DNA of 64,000 nt from Tsukamurella ocularis (GTDB lineage: Bacteria > Actinomycetota > Actinomycetes > Mycobacteriales > Mycobacteriaceae): NCBI RefSeq assembly GCF_024807615.1, contig NZ_JANUCJ010000003.1:62001-126000 (forward strand), read 5' to 3'. The position numbers and the translations under genes were made by a program. This document shows positions 27,778 through 36,278 of the stretch, in pieces; position 1 is the stretch's first letter, and every line of letters starts with the position of its first letter. The notes beneath the pieces are model-generated. The model saw only the letters and a program-made list of their open reading frames with translations, searched no databases and was not told the origin of the DNA.

Positions 27778-28584
27778 ATGTTGGCGTACGAACGATTCGG
27801 CTCGGGTGAGCCGCTGGTCCTGGTCCACGGGATCGCGCACCGCCGGCAGGCCTGGTACCCCGTCGCCGAGCGGCTCGCGGAGCACCGCGAGGTCGTCCTG
27901 TTCGACCTCCCCGGCCACGGCGAGTCCCCCGCGCTCGACCTCGCGGGGCGCACCGTCCAGGAGGCCCTGCAGCAGCACCTTGAGGACCTGTTCGATGAGC
28001 TGGGCCTCGAGCGCCCGCACATCGCCGGCAATTCGCTGGGCGGACGCATCGCGCTCGAGGCCGCGGCCAGCGGCATCGTCAGCAGCGCGACGGGCCTGTC
28101 CCCTGCCGGCTTCTGGCGCGATGAGAAGGACTTCCAGCTGATCCGCGCGCACTTCGCCGCGCTGATCACCGCGGGCCGGCTGGCGGCGCCACTCGCTCCG
28201 CTGCTCACCCGCAGCGGCATCGGCCGCCGCCTCATGCTCGCCTCGCTGATGACGCACGGCGAGCGCCTCACCGCCGACCGCGTGCTCGGCGACCTCCGCA
28301 ACATGGTCGACGCCCGGCACACGCTCCACGACATCATCGGGGGCGCCTTCCCGTTCGAGGCCGACATCGCCGCCGATATCCCCGTCACGATCGCCTGGGG
28401 CACGCAGGACCGCGTGCTCCTCCCCTATCAGGGCCGGCGGGCCCGCCGTCACCTACCCACGGCCGAACACATCTGGCTCCCCGGGAGCGGTCACGTCCCG
28501 ATGTCCGACGATGCCGACGCCGTCGTCGAGATCATCCTGCGCGGCTCCTCTCACGGCCTGCTCGCCCGCGCTGACGCGGCCTGA
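27778..28584 (+). CDS. Alpha/beta hydrolase
   Basis: 268-residue alpha/beta-fold hydrolase. Oxyanion segment LVHGIAHRRQAW (15-26), nucleophile elbow GNSLGG with Ser86, catalytic acid in the WGTQDRVL region and catalytic His in GSGHVPMSDD. The start ATG follows ACGAGGTGGCACGAG. Stand-alone, with a 181-nt upstream gap from the NUDIX gene and converging on merR. Substrate cannot be predicted. Confidence 0.85.
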   Translation: MLAYERFGSGEPLVLVHGIAHRRQAWYPVAERLAEHREVVLFDLPGHGESPALDLAGRTVQEALQQHLEDLFDELGLERPHIAGNSLGGRIALEAAASGIVSSATGLSPAGFWRDEKDFQLIRAHFAALITAGRLAAPLAPLLTRSGIGRRLMLASLMTHGERLTADRVLGDLRNMVDARHTLHDIIGGAFPFEADIAADIPVTIAWGTQDRVLLPYQGRRARRHLPTAEHIWLPGSGHVPMSDDADAVVEIILRGSSHGLLARADAA

Positions 28585-28593
28585 TCGGAGCGC

Positions 28594-28607
28594 GCCGCTT
28601 GAGCGGC
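28594..28607. terminator. Short hairpin between convergent genes
   Basis: GCCGC-TTGA-GCGGC in the 30-nt gap between the hydrolase and merR stop codons. Weak stem without T run; a possible bidirectional terminator. Confidence 0.3.
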
Positions 28608-28614
28608 CACCCCG

Positions 28615-29100
28615 TCAGTGCGTCCCGCCCCGGCCGTAGACTGCGATCTTGTACTCCGTGGCGGCCAGGGAAAGCGTCAGCTCGCGCATGCGGCGCCGAA
28701 TGGTGTCCCGATGCTCGAGGAGCATCTCGAGTCGCTCCTCGACGGAATCGTCTCCCACATCAACCAGTTCGACGTAATGCTGAAGGTCCCGCATTGACAT
28801 CCCGGACAGTCTCATACGGGTGATGAAGACCAATCGCCGCTGCGCTTCTGCGTCGTACGTCCGGTGCCCGAGAGAATCCCGATCCACTGCAATCAGCCCC
28901 GCCCGCTCGTAGTACCGGATCGAATGCGGCGAGAGTTCGAGCATGTCCGCCACCTCCGCGATCGAGCGCACAGGCGGATCGTCGCCCGCGTGGACCAGCC
29001 GATGGATCGTCTCCACCGAGACCGCCCCATCGATCTCGGCATACTCATCCACTTCGCGGAGTACCCGGGCCATCACGTCGTCGGTCGCCACCGTCGTCAC
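28615..29100 (-). CDS. MerR family regulator
   Basis: 161 residues. Unlike most MerR proteins, about 40 residues precede the winged helix-turn-helix, which reads SIAEVADMLELSPHSIRYYERAGLI (about 46-70) with the wing at HRTYDAEAQRRLVFI; a coiled-coil dimerisation helix and a short C-terminal tail without Cys follow, so it is not a metal sensor of the classical type. GTG start overlaps the SDR stop (GTGA), with AAGGAGC just upstream. It probably controls the SDR operon. Confidence 0.83.
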   Translation of the reverse strand: MTTVATDDVMARVLREVDEYAEIDGAVSVETIHRLVHAGDDPPVRSIAEVADMLELSPHSIRYYERAGLIAVDRDSLGHRTYDAEAQRRLVFITRMRLSGMSMRDLQHYVELVDVGDDSVEERLEMLLEHRDTIRRRMRELTLSLAATEYKIAVYGRGGTH

Positions 29101-29945
29101 GCTCCTTCACTCGGAAAGTCCGCGGATCGCGCTACGTCTGCCCACTCCCGGACATCGTCGATCGCCGCAGTGTAGGTCTGCAGCAGGCGGTCCACCGCCT
29201 CAGCGCCCAACGGGAGCCGGAGCGGAATCCGCTCCGACCGGATCAGGTCCCCGATGATTTCCGCCGCGCGCGCAGGGTCACCCTCCTGCTCGCCGTCCGC
29301 CGTCGCCAGTCCGTCCTGCACCGCTCCGACGGTTGCGGCATACACCTCCGACGGTACGGCAACCTCCAGCGAATGGGCCGTGTTGAAACCGGTGCGGAAA
29401 CGCGACGGCTCGACCAGCACAACTCTGATACCGAATTCCGCCACCTCGGCCGCAAGCGCCTCGGACCAGCCCTCCAGCGCGAACTTGCTCGCCGAGTACG
29501 CGCCGACGCCCGGGAACGACAGCCTGCCGCCCTGGCTGCTCATCTGCACGATCGTCCCCGTTCGACGGTGCCGCATCCCCGGCAGGGCCGCACGGGTCAG
29601 CGCCGCCACAGCGAAGAAGTTCAGCTCCACTTGCTCCCGCAGCTGCTCTATCCCCAGGTCCTCTGCCGATCCGCTGATCGCCCGCCCTGCGTTGTTGACC
29701 AGGACGTCGATCGGCGACCGCGCGATCCGGTCGATGACCCGATCCACCGCCCGCTCGTCACGCAGGTCCGCCTCGATCACATCCAGCCGCCCCGGATAGG
29801 CGGCGACGAGATCCCGCACGGACGCCCCGGCGCGGACCACCGCCGTCACGGCGTCGCCGCGCCCCAGCGCGTCCTCTAACAGGCACCGGCCGAATCCCTG
29901 TGAAGCGCCGGTGATCAGCCAGTTCAGATCTCTGTCCGTCGTCAT
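29097..29945 (-). CDS. Short-chain dehydrogenase/reductase
   Basis: 282-residue classical SDR. Cofactor motif TGASQGFG near residue 12, NNAG (structural), catalytic Ser in the QMSSQGGR segment and YSASK with the Tyr-Lys pair. Early Arg/Asp residues after the glycine motif leave NAD versus NADP preference open. ATG at 29945 is chosen because it starts 10 residues before the first strand; the longer in-frame version is not supported. Co-transcribed with the MerR gene. Substrate unknown. Confidence 0.87.
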   Translation of the reverse strand: MTTDRDLNWLITGASQGFGRCLLEDALGRGDAVTAVVRAGASVRDLVAAYPGRLDVIEADLRDERAVDRVIDRIARSPIDVLVNNAGRAISGSAEDLGIEQLREQVELNFFAVAALTRAALPGMRHRRTGTIVQMSSQGGRLSFPGVGAYSASKFALEGWSEALAAEVAEFGIRVVLVEPSRFRTGFNTAHSLEVAVPSEVYAATVGAVQDGLATADGEQEGDPARAAEIIGDLIRSERIPLRLPLGAEAVDRLLQTYTAAIDDVREWADVARSADFPSEGA

Positions 29946-30003
29946 GCCTGCGAAGCTAGGCCTTCGAGCGCACTCAAACGCAAGCCCCGGGCAGGAACCT
30001 GGC

Positions 30004-31221
30004 TCAGCCGATCCGGAAACCCTTACCGACGGTGACCACACCGCCGGCGGAGACGTTGAACCGCTCGCGCTCGCGCTCCAGGTTCACGCCGAGGATCTCG
30101 CCGCGCCCGACCACGACGTTCTTGTCGAGGATCGCGCGCCGAACCACTGCGCCCGCCTCGATCTTGACGCCGGGCATGAGCACGGAGCCCTCGACGGTCG
30201 CACCGTCGCCGATGGTGACATTGGCGCCGATGACGGAGTTGCGCACCGTCGCACCCGAGATGATGCTGCCGGCGCCCACCATGGACTCCTGCGCGAGCCC
30301 GCCGCGGGCGAACTTCGCCGGGGGCAGATTGTCGTTCTCGCAACGGATGGGCCACTGCCGGTTGTAGAGGTTGAAGATCGGGTACACCGAGACGAGGTCC
30401 ATGTGGGCCTCATAGAAGGCGTCGATGGTGCCGACGTCTCGCCAGTATCCGGCGTCGCGTTCGGTGGCTCCCGGCACCTGGTTGTCGCTGAAGTCGTAGA
30501 CCGCCGCCTCCCCGCGGGCCACGAACGCGGGGATGATGTCGCCGCCCATGTCGTGATCGGAATCCGGGTTCTCGGCATCGGCGATGATCGCCTCGACGAG
30601 GGCCTGCCGACTGAACACGTAGTTGCCCATCGACGCGAAGGTGACCTCGGGGTCGTCGGGCGTGCCAGGCGGGTCCGCCGGCTTCTCCAGGAATTGGGTG
30701 ATGCGACCGGAGTCATCGGATTCGATGCAGCCGAAGGCCTTCGCCTCCGCACGCGGCACGCGGATTCCCGCGACGGTGACGCCCGCGCCGGACTCGATGT
30801 GCGCCTGCACCATCTGCGACGGGTCCATCCGGTACACGTGGTCCGCGCCGAAGACCACGATGTAGTCGGGGTCGTCGTCGGTGATGAGATTCATCGACTG
30901 GAAGATCGCGTCGGCACTGCCCGTGAACCAGCGCTTGCCCACGCGCTGCTGCGCCGGCACCGGGGTGATGTACTCGCCGCGGAAGCCGAACATGCGCCAG
31001 GTCTGGCTGATGTGCCGGTCCAGCGAGTGCGACTTGTACTGGGTCAGCACGCACAACCTCTGGTATCCGGCGTTCACCAGATTCGACAGCACGAAGTCGA
31101 TGAGGCGGTACGAACCGCCGAAGGGCACGGCGGGCTTCGCGCGGTCCGCGGTCAGCGGATACAGGCGCTTGCCCTCGCCACCGGCGAGGACGATTCCCAG
31201 GACTCGAGGCTGGTTGCTCAC
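30004..31221 (-). CDS. glgC: Glucose-1-phosphate adenylyltransferase
   Basis: 405-residue ADP-glucose pyrophosphorylase, the donor-making step for glycogen and, with GlgM, for maltose-1-phosphate. Nucleotidyltransferase signature [20 protein letters not shown] at the N-terminus, substrate segment [10 protein letters not shown], and a C-terminal left-handed beta-helix built of hexapeptides ([18 protein letters not shown]). GTG start with the -10 TAGCGT 7 nt upstream. Divergent from glgM, as in M. tuberculosis Rv1212c/Rv1213. Confidence 0.97.
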   Translation of the reverse strand: MSNQPRVLGIVLAGGEGKRLYPLTADRAKPAVPFGGSYRLIDFVLSNLVNAGYQRLCVLTQYKSHSLDRHISQTWRMFGFRGEYITPVPAQQRVGKRWFTGSADAIFQSMNLITDDDPDYIVVFGADHVYRMDPSQMVQAHIESGAGVTVAGIRVPRAEAKAFGCIESDDSGRITQFLEKPADPPGTPDDPEVTFASMGNYVFSRQALVEAIIADAENPDSDHDMGGDIIPAFVARGEAAVYDFSDNQVPGATERDAGYWRDVGTIDAFYEAHMDLVSVYPIFNLYNRQWPIRCENDNLPPAKFARGGLAQESMVGAGSIISGATVRNSVIGANVTIGDGATVEGSVLMPGVKIEAGAVVRRAILDKNVVVGRGEILGVNLERERERFNVSAGGVVTVGKGFRIG

Positions 31222-31228
31222 GGGGTCC

Positions 31229-31234
31229 ACGCTA
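31229..31234 (-). promoter_or_regulatory. -10 element of a leaderless glgC transcript
   Basis: TAGCGT on the minus strand, 7 nt before the GTG start. The divergent glgM gene has the same hexamer at the same distance. Confidence 0.55.
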
Positions 31235-31376
31235 ACCCCAATCCGGGCACCCGTGCAGCGTTCTGCGGCAGTGCATCCTGTTCCACGACGATGCACAGGC
31301 GTCCGGGCGGAGAACCACAGGTGAACCGCACCGTTCGGGCTCCGTCGAACCGCCTGCGTGCAGCCCCAGCAGGCTC

Positions 31377-31382
31377 TAGCGT
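31377..31382 (+). promoter_or_regulatory. -10 element of a leaderless glgM transcript
   Basis: TAGCGT, 7 nt before the ATG at 31390, mirroring glgC across a 168-nt divergent region. Confidence 0.55.
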
Positions 31383-31389
31383 GGTGGCC

Positions 31390-32571
31390 ATGCGTGTAGC
31401 GATGATGACGAGGGAATACCCGCCGGAGGTCTACGGCGGCGCGGGCGTGCATGTGACCGAACTCGTCGCGCGACTGCGCAACCTCTGCGAGGTCGACGTG
31501 CATTGCATGGGCGCCCCCCGCCCGGACATGGACGGGGTCACCGTCTCCGGGCCGGACCCGGAGCTCGCGGGCGCGAACACCGCCCTCGAGATGTTCTCCA
31601 CCGACCTGCGGATGGCGAACCTCGCCGCGGAGGCCGAGGTGGTACACAGCCACACCTGGTACACCGGACTCGCCGGGCACGTCGCCGCGCAGCTCTACGG
31701 CGTCCCGCACGTCCTCACCGCGCACTCACTCGAACCCCACCGCCCGTGGAAGGCCGAGCAGCTGGGCGGCGGCTACCGCCTCTCCAGCTGGGCCGAGCGC
31801 AACGCCGTCGAGTACGCGGACGCGGTGATCGCCGTGAGCCGCGGTATGGCGGACGACGTGCTCGACGCGTACCCGAACCTCGACCCCGCCCGGGTCCACG
31901 TGGTGCTCAACGGCATCGACTCGGAGATGTGGCACCCCGCCGCCACCTTCGGCGATGACTCCCCACTGGTCGAGCGCGGCGTTGACCCGGACCGCCCCAT
32001 CGCCGCCTTCGTCGGCCGCATCACGCGGCAGAAGGGGGTCAAGCACCTGGTCGCCGCGGCACACCGGTTCGATCCGGACATCCAGCTCGTGCTGTGCGCC
32101 GGCGCCCCGGACACCCCCGAGATCGCCGCGGAGACCGCGGACGCAGTTGCCGCGCTGGCCGAGTCGCGGGATGGCGTGCACTGGGTGCAGGACATGTTGC
32201 CGACCCCGAAGGTGCGCGAGATCCTCAGCGCCGCGACGGTGTTCGTCTGCCCGTCGGTGTACGAGCCGCTGGGCATCGTCAACCTCGAGGCCATGGCCTG
32301 CGGCACCGCCGTGGTCGCCTCGGACGTGGGCGGCATCCCCGAGGTGGTCGTCGACGGAGAGACCGGCACGCTCGTGCACTACGACGAGGTGCACACCGAC
32401 GCCTTCGAGGCCGGCCTCGCCGACGCCGTGAACGCGCTCTGCGCGGCCCCGGCGCGGGCCGCGGCGTACGGCGCCGCCGGCCGAGCGCGGGCGGTCGCTG
32501 ACTTCAGCTGGGAGTCCATCGCCGCGCAGACCCTGGACGTCTACCGGCACGCCATCGCCGCCCGCGGGTAA
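31390..32571 (+). CDS. glgM: Alpha-maltose-1-phosphate synthase GlgM (GT4)
   Basis: 393-residue GT4-family glycosyltransferase. Recognised from [21 protein letters not shown] (donor-binding loop; quoted in part as [13 protein letters not shown]), [28 protein letters not shown] and the C-terminal E-x7-E motif in [18 protein letters not shown]. Older annotations call it glycogen synthase GlgA; the mycobacterial enzyme mainly joins ADP-glucose to glucose-1-phosphate to make maltose-1-phosphate for GlgE. ATG 31390 is fixed by the promoter spacing. Confidence 0.93.
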   Translation: MRVAMMTREYPPEVYGGAGVHVTELVARLRNLCEVDVHCMGAPRPDMDGVTVSGPDPELAGANTALEMFSTDLRMANLAAEAEVVHSHTWYTGLAGHVAAQLYGVPHVLTAHSLEPHRPWKAEQLGGGYRLSSWAERNAVEYADAVIAVSRGMADDVLDAYPNLDPARVHVVLNGIDSEMWHPAATFGDDSPLVERGVDPDRPIAAFVGRITRQKGVKHLVAAAHRFDPDIQLVLCAGAPDTPEIAAETADAVAALAESRDGVHWVQDMLPTPKVREILSAATVFVCPSVYEPLGIVNLEAMACGTAVVASDVGGIPEVVVDGETGTLVHYDEVHTDAFEAGLADAVNALCAAPARAAAYGAAGRARAVADFSWESIAAQTLDVYRHAIAARG

Positions 32572-32679
32572 CACCCACTCGCGGCTGAACTCTCGCAGGT
32601 TCCCACGGCTCGATGTGCGCCGCTCGAGCGGGCGGCCGTTCGGCGTGCCGGATCGGGGTGGGCGATGCGCACACTCGGC

Positions 32680-32711
32680 GTATCCGCGCATGCGGCACGG
32701 GTATCCGCGCA
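32680..32711. repeat. 11-bp direct repeat in the glgM downstream region
   Basis: GTATCCGCGCA occurs at 32680-32690 and again at 32701-32711, 21 bp apart (about two helical turns), in a 220-nt gene-free stretch. No gene is seen in this gap. Confidence 0.35.
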
Positions 32712-32791
32712 CCGCGCGCGACTGTGCGAACGCGGCACGTACGCACAGCGGCGTCCCGTGCGCGGCGGCCTCCCGCGCACGCGAAGCACGC

Positions 32792-33655
32792 CTACCGCAC
32801 CTCGTAGACGCTGACGGTGCCGGACGCCGTCACGGCCGCGGTGCCGCCCGCCGTGAGGTCCGCGATCGCGGCGGCGCGCGCCTCGGCCGCACCGTGGTGC
32901 GCGCTCGGCCCCATCGCGACGAGATCGGTCGCGGCGTCAGGGGTGAGATCCATGACCCACTCGTGCTTCTCGCGGTCGACGAGCGAGAAGTCGTGCAGCG
33001 CACCGTCGAGCCGCGCCACCTTGCCCTCCTCGACCGAGATCATGCCGAGCGGCTCGACGATCTCGCGGAGGTGCCGCGGCCCCGGCGTGAGCACCACGAG
33101 CCGGCCGCCGGGGGCGAGGACGCGCGCGAACTCGGCGGCGTTGCGGGGCGCGAACACCGACAGCACCGCGGCGACGGCACCGTCGGCGACGGGCAGCCGC
33201 GCCCACCCGTTCGCGACCACCGCACCGATCGACGGCCCCCGCCGGGCGGTGCGCCGCGCCGCGGGCTTCGAGAGGTCGAGCCCGATGCCGGTGCCGCCGA
33301 GCCCGTTCGCGGCGCGCGCGGCGCAGGCTCGCGCGAGGTACTCACCCTCGCCCGCGCCGCAGTCGAGGACGGGTCCGGCCGGCGCGCCCGTGGCGGCGGT
33401 CGCGACCGCGGCGTGAAAGGTCTCGTAATGGCCGGTCGCGAAGAACCGCTCGCGGGCGGCGATCATCGCGGCGTCGTCGGCGATCAGTCCGCTCGCGTCG
33501 CCGGCGAGAAGGGAGACGTAACCCTGCCGCGCGACGTCGAAGGCGTGCCCGGCGGGGCACAGCAGAGTGCCACTGTCGACGTCGAATCCGCCGCCGCAGT
33601 GCGGGCAGGCCAGCGCGGGCAGCGCCGCGACCAGGCCGGGCGGGACTTGCACCAT
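32792..33655 (-). CDS. RlmA-like 23S rRNA guanine-N1 methyltransferase
   Basis: 287 residues. N-terminal zinc finger CPHCGG...CPAGHAFD (Cys17/20, Cys33, His37 region), then DVARQGYVSLL and a class I SAM-dependent fold with LDCGAGEGEYLA. This is the RlmA-I/RlmA-II (TlrB/RrmA) layout, whose members methylate G745 or G748 in 23S rRNA hairpin 35; the G748 type in tylosin producers lowers macrolide sensitivity. Which site is used here cannot be told. It lies 76 nt downstream of the DUF3117 gene on the same strand. Confidence 0.82.
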   Translation of the reverse strand: MVQVPPGLVAALPALACPHCGGGFDVDSGTLLCPAGHAFDVARQGYVSLLAGDASGLIADDAAMIAARERFFATGHYETFHAAVATAATGAPAGPVLDCGAGEGEYLARACAARAANGLGGTGIGLDLSKPAARRTARRGPSIGAVVANGWARLPVADGAVAAVLSVFAPRNAAEFARVLAPGGRLVVLTPGPRHLREIVEPLGMISVEEGKVARLDGALHDFSLVDREKHEWVMDLTPDAATDLVAMGPSAHHGAAEARAAAIADLTAGGTAAVTASGTVSVYEVR

Positions 33656-33731
33656 GGGATACCCCCCGGGGGAACGAGGAGATCCCGCACGGTGGCACCG
33701 CGCGGGATCTCAGGGAAAGCAGTTCTACCGG

Positions 33732-33899
33732 CTACGACGTGACGCCGCGCAGCTCCTCGCCGAGTGCGGCGGCCTCGTCCGGCGTGAGCTCGACCACGAG
33801 GCGTCCACCACCCTCCAGCGGCACGCGCATCACGATCCCGCGCCCCTCCTTGGTCGCTTCCAAGGGGCCGTCCCCCGTACGTGGCTTCATAGCCGCCAT
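33732..33899 (-). CDS. DUF3117 small protein (Rv1211-like)
   Basis: 55 residues, beginning MAAMKPRTGDGPLEATKEGR and ending LGEELRGVTS. This near-invariant actinobacterial protein (DUF3117) is a single small domain with a conserved KPRTGDGPLE(A/V)TKEGRG core; its function is not known. ATG preceded by AAGGGAGCAACGG, which gives a reasonable ribosome site. It is too short for most gene-calling cut-offs but the conservation makes it certain. Confidence 0.9.
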   Translation of the reverse strand: MAAMKPRTGDGPLEATKEGRGIVMRVPLEGGGRLVVELTPDEAAALGEELRGVTS

Positions 33900-34010
33900 C
33901 CGTTGCTCCCTTCAAATCCTTCACCCGCCCGAGCGCAGCCCGCAGCGGGTCCGCTCCACATTCTAGCCTGTGCGCTGCATCGATCGGCGCGGACCGCTGG
34001 CAATGCGGGC

Positions 34011-34331
34011 CTAGTCGGCCTCGCCGGAGGCCTCGGTCGCGGCGGAGGCAGGCGCCTGTTCGGCGGCCAGCCGTGCGCGCAGGACGTCGATCTCCCGCGC
34101 CAGTCGTTCGAGCGCCCAGTCCACCTCGGCGGGCTTGTACCCGCGTACCACCTGCTGGAACCGGAGCGCGCGGACGTCCATGCCCGCGACGTCGTCCGCG
34201 GGCAGCACGGTCGGCGTGGCAGCCGTCTCCAGCGGCGGGGTGTCGTCACCTCGCCCGAAGACCAGCGCTGCCACGCCGTACAGCACGGCCGCGACGGCCA
34301 GCAGTCCCAGGGCGTACAAGACGATCACCAT
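34011..34331 (-). CDS. DivIVA-domain small membrane protein (Rv1209-like)
   Basis: 106 residues. One N-terminal membrane helix (MVIVLYALGLLAVAAVLYGV) is followed by a linker and a short DivIVA-like segment, DVRALRFQQVVRGYKPAEVDW, the conserved L-R-F-x3-RGY-x4-VD motif, and then an Ala/Glu-rich helix. Such proteins sit at the membrane near the pole in Mycobacteriales. Starts 7 nt after the esterase-like gene and lies in the same neighbourhood as Rv1209 (next to gpgS and DUF3117), so the esterase-like gene appears inserted between them. Confidence 0.78.
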   Translation of the reverse strand: MVIVLYALGLLAVAAVLYGVAALVFGRGDDTPPLETAATPTVLPADDVAGMDVRALRFQQVVRGYKPAEVDWALERLAREIDVLRARLAAEQAPASAATEASGEAD

Positions 34332-34338
34332 GAGGCCA

Positions 34339-35526
34339 TCATGCCCGAACCTCCGACAGGAAGAGGACACCGTCGGTCTCCGCCAGCCGGTCGACGTCCA
34401 GCGGGAAGTACGCCCCCATCGCGTCCCGATCGGCCCGCACGGGCGCACCGCGGAGCCGCTCGGCGAGCTCCGGCCCCGTGTACAGGTGGGCCGGATCGGC
34501 CTGCTCCCACGACAGCTCGCCCTCGACCGTCCCCGGTGCCGGCGCCGCGAGCCCGTGCGCGGGTGCGGCGCCGATGGCCATCGCCACGTGCCGGTAGCCG
34601 TCGCCGAGGCTCGCTGCGGCCTGCGCCCCGCCGCTGAACCAGCGCACGGTGTGCGGCCCCATCTGCATCTCGCTCACCCCGCGCTGCAGGTGCAGGTTGT
34701 GCGCGAAGGCGAGGGTGCCGCCGCGCGGCGCCTCACGGTCGACGATCGCCAGCAGGTTCCGCCCCATCATCACGTCCCGCTGGGCGCTGAGCCGGCCGAG
34801 CCGATCGGGAGTGTCCGTCGCCATGATCGCGTGGTACCGCAGCAGGCCGACGGCGGTCGCCGCGTCGGCCCGCAGCCACCACCCATCGTCCCCCCGCGCG
34901 GCCAGTTCCGGCGCGTACGCGTCGAGGACCGCGCACAGGTCGTCGGCCAGCAGGCGCAGGCGATCGGCGTCGACGGTGCGCCCGACGCCCCAGTCCGCCT
35001 CATACATGGCACGTTCCTCGGTCCACCGCGACTCGTCACGGAGCAGCGCATCGAACTCCGGCTCGGCGGCGACGCTCGGGGCGATGTCGGCGAGCGCCGC
35101 GCGGAGCCGGAGGAGGTACGTGCGCGGGCTCGGGGCGGCCGCCATCTCCATCGGCCCGTCGAAGCCGTAGAACCGCACCGGCGTCTCCAGTGTCCGATTG
35201 AGCGCACGGAGGTTGCGCAGCAATTCGCCCGTCGCCTCCAGCGCGTGGACGTAAGGATGGCTGAAACCCTCGTCGAGGACCCGCTGCAGGTCGATCTCCG
35301 CGCCCGCGAGGTAGTCGTTCACCAGCGGCGCGCGGTGCAGGTCCGACTCGACGGCGATCGAGCGGTAGCCGCCGCGCACCACGAGGTCCTCGATCACTGC
35401 GTTGCGGGCTCGGAGGATCTCCTCCGATCCGTGCATGGGCTCGCCGAGGGCCAGCAGGCGGGTCGCGGTGGGCTGGGCGTCGAGGAAGGAAACGAGGTCT
35501 ACCTGGTCCGGATTCATTCCTTCCAC
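34339..35526 (-). CDS. Erythromycin-esterase-like protein
   Basis: 395 residues of the EreA/EreB-like family. Typical sites: GEPMHGS near 28-34 (family GExxHG, general base His32), SIAVESDLHRA, YGFDGPMEM and the late AHNLHLQRG. EreA/B open the lactone of macrolides, but many family members act on other or unknown substrates, so resistance is not implied. GTG start at 35526; an ATG three codons later directly after GGAAGGA is an alternative. Divergent from a double-MerR regulator gene with only 49 nt between the starts, which suggests direct control by that protein. Confidence 0.83.
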   Translation of the reverse strand: MEGMNPDQVDLVSFLDAQPTATRLLALGEPMHGSEEILRARNAVIEDLVVRGGYRSIAVESDLHRAPLVNDYLAGAEIDLQRVLDEGFSHPYVHALEATGELLRNLRALNRTLETPVRFYGFDGPMEMAAAPSPRTYLLRLRAALADIAPSVAAEPEFDALLRDESRWTEERAMYEADWGVGRTVDADRLRLLADDLCAVLDAYAPELAARGDDGWWLRADAATAVGLLRYHAIMATDTPDRLGRLSAQRDVMMGRNLLAIVDREAPRGGTLAFAHNLHLQRGVSEMQMGPHTVRWFSGGAQAAASLGDGYRHVAMAIGAAPAHGLAAPAPGTVEGELSWEQADPAHLYTGPELAERLRGAPVRADRDAMGAYFPLDVDRLAETDGVLFLSEVRA

Positions 35527-35575
35527 GATATCGTTGAAGCGTCCATTGAAACTTTGCCGCAGAATCGCCAGTCCC

Positions 35576-36274
35576 GTGCCCGATAACCTTCAAACCTCGC
35601 TTCGACCCGTCGACCTCGCACGCCCGCACGGGCTCTCCACCCAGGCGGTACGCAACTACGAGGAGCAGGGCGTCCTACCCCCGGCCGGGCGCACCCCGTC
35701 GGGCTACCGGGCCTACACCGAGCGGCACCGACTCGCGCTCGACGCCTTCCTCGCACTGATCCCCGGCTGCGGGCACGCGCGGGCGGGCTCCATCCTGCGC
35801 GCGGTGCACCGCGGCGACCTCGACGCCGCCTTCGCGCTGCTCGACCAGGCGCACGAGGAGCTGGCCGGCGATCGCGACACCTTCCGCCGGGTGCGCGCAG
35901 CACTCGCGGACCTGGGCGACCCCGGCAACGACGACGGCGCCGCACTGTTCGTCGGCGAGGTGGCCCACCTCCTGGGCGTCGTCCCCGCCACGCTGCGCTC
36001 GTGGGAGCGGGCGGGCATCGTCCGGCCGGAGCGGGACCGCGCCACCGGCTACCGCGTGTACTCCCCCGCCGACGTCCGCGACGCGCGGATGGCGGAGCAG
36101 CTGCGACGCGGCGGCTACGGCCTCGCCCGGATCGCCGAGCTCACGGAGCACGTCCGCGACGCGAGCGGCGTGGAGCCGCTGCGCGCGACGTTGGACGGCT
36201 GGCACGCGAACCTGGGCCGACGGGGCCGTGCCCTCGTCTCCGGCGCCGCGGCGCTCGACGCCCTGCTGGGCTGA
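35576..36274 (+). CDS. Regulator with two MerR-type DNA-binding domains
   Basis: 232 residues. Two separate MerR winged helix segments are visible: GLSTQAVRNYEEQGVLPPAGRTPSGYR (about 19-45, split here as STQAVRNYEEQG and the wing TPSGYR) and LGVVPATLRSWERAGIV with wing ATGYRVYS (about 128-160). A helical stretch separates them and a second one follows. Proteins with this duplicated layout (TioE-like) are found next to antibiotic resistance or biosynthesis genes. GTG start chosen so that the first MerR domain begins at residue 10. Divergent from the esterase-like gene. Confidence 0.8.
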   Translation: MPDNLQTSLRPVDLARPHGLSTQAVRNYEEQGVLPPAGRTPSGYRAYTERHRLALDAFLALIPGCGHARAGSILRAVHRGDLDAAFALLDQAHEELAGDRDTFRRVRAALADLGDPGNDDGAALFVGEVAHLLGVVPATLRSWERAGIVRPERDRATGYRVYSPADVRDARMAEQLRRGGYGLARIAELTEHVRDASGVEPLRATLDGWHANLGRRGRALVSGAAALDALLG

Positions 36275-36278
36275 GCCG

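Noticed and set aside
34339-35526. Macrolide resistance function for the esterase-like gene
   Set aside because: Family membership alone does not show macrolide hydrolysis; kept as a family-level call.
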